DNA of 64,000 nucleotides, taken from Symsagittifera roscoffensis. Lineage: Eukaryota > Xenacoelomorpha > Acoela > Convolutidae. Within the stretch, counting starts at the first letter, position 1, and each line of letters starts with the position of its first letter. The stretch covers positions 58,244,754-58,308,753 of the forward strand of contig NC_087065.1 of NCBI RefSeq assembly GCF_963678635.1, written 5' to 3'. Below the pieces are notes generated by a model. It worked only from the letters and a program-made list of their open reading frames with translations, ran no database searches and was not told the origin of the DNA. Position numbers and translations under genes: made by a program. Shown piece by piece: positions 46,401 through 53,800 of the stretch.

Positions 46401-47335
46401 GTTGGGGTATATCCTGGTAACACCACATCCATCAGAGGACGTACAGGTTGTGTCTCTAGGTTGCGCAAGGAAGGCGTCACGTCATTCGGTATCCAGACCT
46501 CTAACCCTTCGCTCATGTGTTCTCTGGCCTCGCGGTCAAGGTTGAACCGTCCTCTAGCCCTGGGAGCTTCATCCACCTCCATGCGCGACTCTGGCCTCGA
46601 GCTGGTCACCACTCGTTCGTTTGACCTGGCTCCCTTCTGTGCGTCAAGCTCGCGTTGTCGCTGTTCTATCCTTTCCAACTCCGACTTCAGTTGATCACGA
46701 TTTGCGACGTTCTCCCGCACCCTCAGCTCCTGCTGATGTTCAGCCCTTAGCATCTCAAGTAATTTAGACGTCTGATCTCGCTCGTCGACTGCCTGGTCTC
46801 TCTCCAGCTGAAGCTTCTCCCTGTCCAGCTTCGCCTGATCCCGATCGAGGTTCGCTTTATTCCTTTCCTTCAGCGCCTTCTCGAGCTCTTTCTTTAGAAC
46901 CCCCAGATCCGGATATGCCTCTGTCGTCTGTTGCGCTCGCGACATCGACGGCACCTTACTCGAGCTCTGGCCTGTGGATCTTGCTGTTGGTCTCGTCGGT
47001 AGCGGAAACTCTCCTGCGCCGTGTTCGGTGTTGTTACTCAGGCCAGGATTTCTTGCCAAGTCAAAGCCCCTTACTCCTCCATCCGCATTCCAAGATAACC
47101 ATCTGGTCTGTTCTCGATTTGATATGCCCTCGGTGGTGTAGCCGACCATCAAGACAGCCTCCGTCGCAGACTCCCTGCACTCACCCTGGTCCTCCAACTG
47201 GAGGATCGCATTCAGCATCACCGCCATTCTCTCGTCTATCTGGGTGTAGTCCAGGTCCCTCAAGCGTCTGTACAGCTCGTCAAGAGTGGGCTTCTTCAGA
47301 GCCGCGGGCACGGAGTTCCAGAATCGGTCTGCCAT
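40463..47335 (-). CDS. Copy C ORF2: giant accessory protein with SGNH hydrolase and second SGNH-like domain
   Basis: From ATG 47,333-47,335 (MADRFW, shared with copy B) 2,290 codons are open. Residues ~130-240 form a coiled coil. The SGNH/GDSL hydrolase spans ~405-580, with GDSL (Ser417), an FAGAATP block, VGTND (Asn466) and DGIHF (Asp560, His563), a complete set of catalytic positions. A second unit (~830-1,060) has AGSDF (Ser842), AGMNDH (Asn893) and GDDH (His1047) with altered spacing, so it is probably not active. A large unknown part follows, with YGPAVTYAFPDP and DGTALNWCQQ, an acidic linker, the ultraconserved block and a helical region. No signal peptide or convincing membrane anchor is seen, which argues against an envelope. 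The SGNH family hydrolyses esters or acetyl groups; the target here is unknown. The frame ends at 40,463 by frameshift. Confidence 0.83.
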   Translation of the reverse strand: MADRFWNSVPAALKKPTLDELYRRLRDLDYTQIDERMAVMLNAILQLEDQGECRESATEAVLMVGYTTEGISNREQTRWLSWNADGGVRGFDLARNPGLSNNTEHGAGEFPLPTRPTARSTGQSSSKVPSMSRAQQTTEAYPDLGVLKKELEKALKERNKANLDRDQAKLDREKLQLERDQAVDERDQTSKLLEMLRAEHQQELRVRENVANRDQLKSELERIEQRQRELDAQKGARSNERVVTSSRPESRMEVDEAPRARGRFNLDREAREHMSEGLEVWIPNDVTPSLRNLETQPVRPLMDVVLPGYTPTSTSSGSQVSGASSRLKELGEKLQQQSRERSTRPELPPTWREQPVRNVVIASYKKNTEGNYHRHNRLDWSAEQGARRDCFHDAAWVEYLAPPRVPEGAVHLIIGDSLVRVLTQIRSHWQTGVLSFAGAATPQMLATLDMLGMTKVYTVTLMVGTNDVSRGEARKVARLCDKMSCLLEELRIQMDPILLTVCTVPYNMMFDQHALEMNQKVRSLNKMIRDIHRKSVLPLRLLDIAERMEKKGFPEDTSKDGIHFDRPRGAEWLNDVFQEHINTLEADLLETAQFTLGPPPNPPFLASRALAGRLGARVDTRDSSRSNQTRLQSATPMESEEVESSTPPGSAMSSVVVADGRREKKSMETARLRYPEKVKELDLESLECRRELAETLGIERVSHEDLNRHHCIDWLKAHEAHFSRAKLMETTDLTGIPTKTIMGPINYRPLKLLGGPGLITEPPKHRTGIARIRLATPAQLKVVDKLLNPGGMELPDAAYEGPKLAEDPRYGKPCGGTQLAKTLAVYDRADPAAARVVIVAGSDFEGTSPKLFWPETLVYSLPGAELNQMLTLVVAIKSEMPCEPELLMFAGMNDHLHAMGLLEQLKGKEIPTSKKIWEAIQALFAAMNEVQENVASRFGSKTKVVFTTSPGYANMPPALQFVYAVLILIAEGSEWRILMAAPNRELEPLNLRLYKSELPAAWADISHALRGFYGLADVLIVLDEVLLLEISNFARQLKFSPVIGDDHPAINQLTASLWFRSMDVKVANSTSRTRGPSNERRNVVETEKQLESMKYRLTQENGWWPFLTPRLENVTNKTREEAPLLVKQIWSFLEKQLELAETRDMTVARFVSAANEVTIGGFWREHANGELKTRRDYEILKFLSPCWEREFLAGVFGTTATIFGAFVQEILGMSISLLLALYLVYPRYLFNMGPAYMFSRGVETLRVDGYLALVLLTHGELVSFHRLMEYGEPLSMGRVHTSIETSSYKCAAGLKTLLVQYLMMQNRYMTGEDENPTSREEWEKANRGMPLLTDLCLAMRSDPMGIIRGLEEVVTCIYGPAVTYAFPDPLVITYRHSVTHLSLISVLDGTALNWCQQEVLRARMSNTVLFGKVKDAEMMVCNFRGQMQCRMGGKREGPIEMYPKFWNLNPLTANGREVLRIPAWKECFALVKRELEAIMEKEILPATMPEFPTVRRMTLGMNSPLVVPSIMAKMMTEETQRHFTDGWDPLFIGYTAAVYFHTSEMKVNSWTTQAKKSRGSQPPGYEVRKVLRTLEKEGLENMLPIWDDGRMIVMEGHVALVDEMKFATRKYKAPYGLEQVDVTQEGTELDAAGQLHVALTEYKKLDPTTPSPLSVDTPGDKRSGPVEDRFKRILERRRNESEEESMDETLSEAGEDMEVGNTPEPGPSGEELTTQELLKDLSEENWADTATPPLNPSPRKNLELPLAGETFNMGMLLLSSEEREKNTFEGNRDIFLGSLEDDAWQEFLGEFNREVGSETTLDKFKKELWDAVVRFGEPLLIGTGLDEKARKELLNKLVELRNARSKTRKEKCEVSSTLKQKTVDKMVDDIKRDKVGTSNMIKSTNILKARAGGRQELEGVDGEVESMMIATTPSSRDVKTRKRKREVEGWGSPSVDAVSEGNLRETAPIVLARCKTAAYKNSSELRKPLEVEKEIEVSTSSTSEEEFKPQKVNVKRGSTNGQVGEVEIGKEWISKAHQDMGKQVTSDPLERNKTRNTSRTWWVALETLKEMEDCLKKLDSGIARRRRNWATQQKAEVNKIEMVSHLKKSWQSLLKDHFEEAMRTSSSAPPLMANPFVRTAGQLMFAWSLVGIELETLTSYDRLKLGSKKLEVYQALMQHVARDNSGLSLARRKDATCFLRWTMSMMSDSTILACHQRASGSKTMERRVSTIILNVYQSTGIEKEDGSRLSLENHRKLDEVRRFSNKKFEEEHDVHRNLASSEQYSRLSEKGEYQYVSGVMGIAFLDSEGA
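41644..41707 (-). promoter_or_regulatory. 64-nt ultraconserved purine-rich block in ORF2 (copy C)
   Basis: Identical base for base to 18,774-18,837 in copy B. It contains CTCGAGCAGGGGGGAGGC on the - strand. Flanking ORF2 sequence differs by 15-20%, so the block is under unusual constraint or was recently converted. Confidence 0.5.
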
Positions 47336-47858
47336 TTTTGCAACTTCGGGATGTATATAGGTAGATGTTAACCAGCTCAAGAATTACCTTACCAACTCAA
47401 GAATTACCTTACCAACTCAAGTATTACCCAATTCAAGAATTCTCTAGAAATGCTCTCTTGCAAGTACTTGCTGTAGATTCGGATTATCGCGTGTTCAATC
47501 AAGATTCTCTCTTTCTGTTTCTCGCTTGAGTGTAGTTGGATCTTCAACTTTGTTTTTCAAACTCGATCTGAAAACAGAAAGCTCATTAAAACTTAGCATG
47601 TCACGTTCCTAACCTAGAGACCCCCCTTCTACCCATATGGTTAAAATCTTATCATTCTCATATCACTTAAAGCAATTCGATTGGATTTTCCCTTAAGAAC
47701 ATGCAGATTCATTTTATGTTTTAGCACCATCAATTCTTTCTTTTAAAATTCAATTGTCATGCCAATCACATCTTAAGATCCCTTTACCTGCGCCGCACCC
47801 CAGTACCTAACTCAAGACTCCTCCCTCACACCCGACCTGATACCTCCATGTACCCGAC
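47336..47858 (-). other. Copy C spacer between gag-pol and ORF2
   Basis: The 523-nt spacer carries, just upstream of ORF2, tandem ~20-bp units with GGTAAGGTAATTCTTGAGTT on the - strand (about 47,375-47,440). It also carries TGTTTTCAG, whose AG is at 47,568-47,569, a good splice-acceptor match about 235 nt before the ORF2 start. Copy B has both elements in altered form. A spliced or trans-spliced ORF2 message is a reasonable inference. Confidence 0.5.
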
Positions 47859-50800
47859 TCAGGCAATGCTCAAGTAGCACTTCTTGTGAAGATGCACCAT
47901 TATCTCTGTTTCTGCAAAGACCACATGTAGGATAGCGTACAATTCCCTCGAGCTCAGTTTGCCCCTGTTTGGGTCGTACACCGGCATCGAGACCTCCACT
48001 ATTCCTCTTTCAATCATGAAGTCACGTAGTCTTGTCAGTGCCAATATCACGTGTTCGGGATCAATTGTGTTTCTGTCGTTGACTCTCGTTACTAGGAAGC
48101 AGAGGTATTTGCCCGGGACTTGTGCCACTGACGGTGGAAGCGCTGCTATGCCTCCCAGTCCTGGCCTCTGTCTGAACAGAAACTCTACGTTCTGGTACTC
48201 TCTTTTGAAGTCAGCCTCCAATCTTGATTTGAAACTCATGTCCGCCGTGATGCAGATCGCGCTGGTCCTGTTTGACAGGATGAAGTCGCTATCCGTTATC
48301 ATGATGTTCTCTGAGTATTCATTGGGTATTTCGAATTTCGTTTTGAAATTCCTTCCTATGGTAGGCTCTGGTTCTTCTTCCTCCAGTTCCAATCCGCTTG
48401 TTTCCCTCACTTCCTTGAGCTTCTTTATCATCAAATTTTCGGTGTGGGTAAGTCCTACCCCCACTCCCCGGACAAAAATATTTATCGACGTCCCCGTCGA
48501 TGTAGTCGGGTCTGAATTGTCCTTGGGGATGTCCAGTGGCCTGTCTGTTGCTGTCCATCCGAAAAGAGGGTCCTCTGTCTTCATGTAATTTGCTGCTGAT
48601 ACATCGATTTGCTGAATGCTTTGTCCTTCGCGGCTCTCGTCTTTGACATCACGCATCCACTCTAGAATCCTCAAGTTCGTGTTCTCCCTCCTTTCTATTT
48701 CACTCTGCTCGAGATCCGTCTCCAGTTCTGGCGTCGAGTAATCATCCTGCGGATAATGTCCACCATCGTCAATGACCTGCCATTCCTCTTCGGCTTCCAG
48801 TTCGCCTGCACTTAGTAGTTCATCGCCCAACTTGTCTGGCTGTATCTTATCGATCAAGAAGTCATCCCCGTACCTATTGTACCTCATACCTGTTCGTTTA
48901 CGATTGCCAGTCCTGGTTTCCGGTGGTGTTGGTCGATCCGGCTCCATCCACTTCGGTACCTCGTTTTGCTCTGGGTCGTTCCAGTCTTCTTCTACAAATG
49001 AACCTGCATCCGACTCCACTTCTATCTTTTCGTTGTCGTCCAAACTCAAGTTCTCATTACCATCATTTTTCTCTCTAGTGCCTTTCTCATTCACTTCGCA
49101 CGCTGGTTCCACCACCAGGTACTCAAGACCTTCCATGTCTTTTGGTAGGCACCAGTCCTCCGGGGACGGGACGTGAGGCTTCAGATTTTCGTAATGTGCT
49201 GCTCGCCCTGTACTCAAGCGATAGAACCGTCCTTGTTGATGTACTTCCGTAATCATGAACGGTCCTCTCCATTTCTTGAGTAGTTTCTTTGTTCCCTTGG
49301 GCGGTATGACATTTTGGAAGACCCACACGTATTGGCCCACTTCGTATGGCTTTGCTCTTAGTATCTTTTCGTCATATTTCTTGCGTTGCCTCATTTGCGC
49401 TTGCGCCGTGTTTCTCCGACATAGCTCGTTTAGCTCTTGTTGTCTTTTGATCGCTTCCTTCACGTATGCTTGAGGTGACGTCCTCTTCCCCTCGTACTCC
49501 GGGTAGAAGAATGTTATAGGCATTGCCCTTTCCCTGCCTGTCAACATCATGAAAGGACTGATACCCGTCGTTGAGTGCTGAGTACTATTATAGGCTCCTA
49601 CTACCTGTGGCAGGTATTTGTCCCAGTCCGTCATGTATCTCGAGCAGTACACCCTGAGCATGTTGACCAGTGTCCTGTTCTGTCTTTCTACCAGCCCATT
49701 GGTCTGTGGATGATAGGTCGTCGAGTGTGCTTGAGCAATGTGTGATCTCTTCATCAATTCTTTTGTCAAGTCCCCCACAAAAGCCTTGCCGTTGTCCGAC
49801 TGGAAAGTCATTGGACAACCATACCGCGATCTCCAATGCGTTATCAGATGATCACATGTCTCCTCTGCTGAGGCTGTCTGGCACGGAACCGCTTCCGCCA
49901 ACTTGGTGAAGTGATCTATTATAACTAGTATTTGGTTATAACCCGACTCCGTCATGCAGATTTTCTGATGGTCTATCTGCACCACCTCATTGAATTCCGA
50001 ACTCTCGACAGACTTGAGGGGAAACTTCATCTTCCTTGGGTCTTTTACTTGAAGGCATGCTAGGCAGGCATTCACCCATCTCTCGCAAGCTTTTCTCATT
50101 CCCGGCCAGTCAAACCTGTGAGGTATCCTTTGTTGTACTTTATCTATCCCCTGGTGGCCCATCTGGTCGTGTGATCTGAAAAGCACCTCCGTTTGGTACA
50201 ATTGTGGTAGTATGATGAGGTTGTGTTTGTGTAATATTTTTTCCTCATCTCTTCTCTTGCACGCTACCACCCCTTCAGCTGTGTGATAAAGTAAGTCTCT
50301 CTTTTCTTTGTAGAACTGGCTCAAGATCTTGTAGCTGTCTTCCTCAAGTTCCCCCTTCTCCTTGACTCCCAAATGGATCCATTTGGAGAGGTTACTTGTC
50401 ATTTTGTCATTCTTCTGGGCCCTTATTAGGTCAGACAGCCTGTATCTTGCCTTAACGTGCTCCTTTAGCGCCATGATCTGTCCATTCATCTCACCAGGGT
50501 TGTGGATGTCATCGCTCAGTTTCACACATATCATCCTTTTCACGATTTTCATGTCGTCTTCTGGTACCAGATTCGTTCTGACGTTTGAGTTGCACGATAG
50601 TTCCCTTAGTGGTTTTCTTGAAACTGCTATTTTCTCGAGCTCTTCACCACCTCGTACCTCTTGTATTTCCAAATTGTACGTCCCTGAAGATGGATCCGTC
50701 TGTAATTCCCTGTTGTGCTGTCTTATCTTCTCTTCCGCCAGTATCATGCATAGACTGTCTTGGTCTTCGCTGCTCTCATCCGAGTCTTCATCCCATTCTT

Positions 50801-53800
50801 CACGCTCCCCGGACAATTTCCCTTCTCCGGTTTCGTCTTCTTCCATGAATCTGGACCACTCCCCGGACTCTTGATCTAGTCCCAGGTGTTCAACTTCTTC
50901 TCTGAATGTTACTTTCTTATCCCTGACTTTTGTCTGCTCCAGAATTTTTCCGGGGATTTTTTCAACTAGTGATCGCACAACTTCCTTGCTATCAGTGATG
51001 CTTCCTTTTGAGACGTCAGTATTGTTCACTGTTTCTTCTCTCCGAAGTATGGTTAGTTCCGGTGCCTCCTGACCTTTCCCTCGGATCACGGGCTTGTCAT
51101 CTGATAGTTTCTCAAGCAACCTCATTAAGTCTTCATCTATTTGGACCGTTCCCTCCTCTACCTGGATGAGATCATAACCTTTTGCCTTGAGTGTTTCCCT
51201 CACGATCTTGGACTTGAGCATTATTCCTATCGGAATCCCTCTGCTTTTCTTCAAGATGGTCTTTTCAAGAGGCTCTTTCGGCAATTCGGGATGATCTTCA
51301 ATCGGTTTGCCTGATTTGTCCAGCCATCTCGTGAGTGGAAGACTGTCGAACGTTTCTTTGTCCATAAAGGAGAAGCCGTCTTTGATCTCAGGTCTGTCCG
51401 CCTCTCTTTGTTCTTGCCTCTCGTAGAACTCCGTCTTCTTACTCAAGCTGTCAGCATTTTGATGTTTATCTCGTGTTCTGTGCTCAATTATCATGTTGTA
51501 TCCATCCAAGCGAACTATCCACCTCCCAATATAGCTCTGGTCCATTGAGTACGTTTTCAGCCAGCTTAGTGCTCGGTTGTCGACTCGCAGCTTGAAGGGC
51601 TCACTGCCTAAGTATGCTCTGTATTTTTTGACAAAGGTGACCACCGCGAACATCTCTGCTTTCGGTGCTCCGTACTTCATTTCTGTGTCACTTAGGACCT
51701 TGCTCCCGTATGCTATTGGTCTCAAGACTGTCTTCCCATTCCATTCTTGTTCTTGATGGAGAATCCCAGAAATAGCGACTACTGACGCATCCGTGTCTAG
51801 CACGTACATCCCCTTCTCAGTCGGCATACCCAGTACTGGTGCCTCACACAGCTCTTTCTTTATTCTCTGGAATGACTCTTCTGCCGCGTTGTTCCACGTG
51901 AACTTCTTGCCCTTATGTCTCATTAATTGTTGCATCGGGTATACCTTGTCCGCATAGCCCTTGATGAATTCTCTATAATAGTTGGCGAAACCCAGGAAGC
52001 TCATCAGCTGGTGTTCCGTCTTCGGTGATTTCCAGGTTAGGACTGCTTCCACGGCGTCTGGGTCAGGTCTGATACCGTGTTTATCTACCATCCTGCCCAA
52101 GTATTTAATCGAGTCCTTGAGTATCTCGCACTTTGATGGTTTACACTTCAGCCCCGATCTTTTCATGCACGCGAACACCTCGTCAAGCCTCTCGATGTGG
52201 TCTTCTAGTGTTGGCGTTGCTATTACCACGTCGTCCACATAGCACATTACCAGGTTGCCGTACTTCTTCGTCACGCCTATCAACGCGTGTGCCATCAGCC
52301 GCTGAAACGTGGCTGTTGCATTGCAGAGTCCAAACGGCATCCGTTTCCATTGAAACAGACCCAACTCGCAGGCAAACCCTGTCTTGTCCCTGTCTTGCTT
52401 CCTTAATGGTACCTGCCAAAAGGCCGAGCCTAAATCAAGAGTCGTAAAAAATTTCGCATCACCTAACTTCGAGAGGCTCTCATCAATTCTAGGTATGGGA
52501 TAGGCATCCTTCACCGTGACGGAGTTCAGGTATCGAAAGTCACAACAAAACCTTAACTGGTCGCCTTTCTTTTTGGCCATCACTACTCCACACGCCCACG
52601 GTGACTTGGATGGTTCTATCATGTCATACTCTAGTAACGTTTCGATTTCTTTTCTACACGCGTCCGATTTGTGTGGGGTCATGCGCCTCGCCCCCTCCCT
52701 GTGTGGCACCGCGTTTTCCTCAAGTTCTATTTCATGTTCAACAAAATTACAACACCCGATATCCGCCTTATGCCTTGAAAAAACCTCCTCGTTCCGCTCT
52801 AGTACGTCCTTGATAGCTTCGAGCTGTTCGTCTTTCAGTTTGCCCCTTAAATGTTCAATCTCCGGCAGAACCGGTTTATCAGTTTGCATTTCATCTAGTG
52901 TGGGTCGCTCTGGAAAGTTCGAACAGCTCGAAAGCCCATCGTCCGTTTCTGACTTAAGTGATTTGATAAGACTTGAAGAATCTTTTATTCTCTGCAATCG
53001 TCTCAAGATACAAATTTTGTCCCTGTGATTAGGACAATCAACAACTTCATTTTGTTTTGAGTTTTCAATTGTTTCGTATCGAGTTTTAACTGGTAAAGCA
53101 TATCCCAGCTTCCTCCCTCTCTGTATCGTGATCGGTATATCAAGGGTATTCAACAAGACACTGACGCAGAGGCCGCTCTTCGTTATCGAAAATGATCTTC
53201 CTAAAACAGCAGCGCTTTGACTATTGGGATTCGGAACTATACACACTTGCTTGTTGTCACTTAGTTCATTATAATTTTTCATCCTCAAGCTTACGATTGC
53301 CGCTTCATTAGCTTTTAACCTCACTCTCCTACTCAAGAATACCGGTGCTTTGTTTTCATTCGCCATTATTAAATTTACCGGTTTGATTGCGTACCTCCTA
53401 TCCGGGTTCCGTATCCTGAACATTGCATTATTTAGATCAATCGTTACGTCGAAATTCCTGATGAAGTCTCTGCCCAAAATGAATTGGTCAGATTCATCTA
53501 GGTTTTCTACCACGATGAAGCTCATCCACAGGTTACGTTCCCCCAAATTGAGGGCTATTATCGGCGTCCTGCCCAACACCCGAAGGGCCCCTTTGTTTGC
53601 AGCTGACAGCCGTATTCTCGAGTCTATCAAGTCACCTTTGTCAAAGCCCATCTTTTCCCATGTTTCGATTGGTATGACGCTCAAGACTGCTCCCGTGTCG
53701 AGTAATCCACGTAACTGAGTCTTTTTGCCATTTATGTCTAGCACGTGCCCTGTCACGTCTGCTTCCGTCCCGATGTGCATTGCATCTTCTTCGAGCATAG

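Noticed and set aside
40463-47335. ORF2 as an envelope gene
   Set aside because: No signal peptide, no clear membrane anchor, and soluble enzyme-like domains at the N terminus; the size is far above that of known env proteins.
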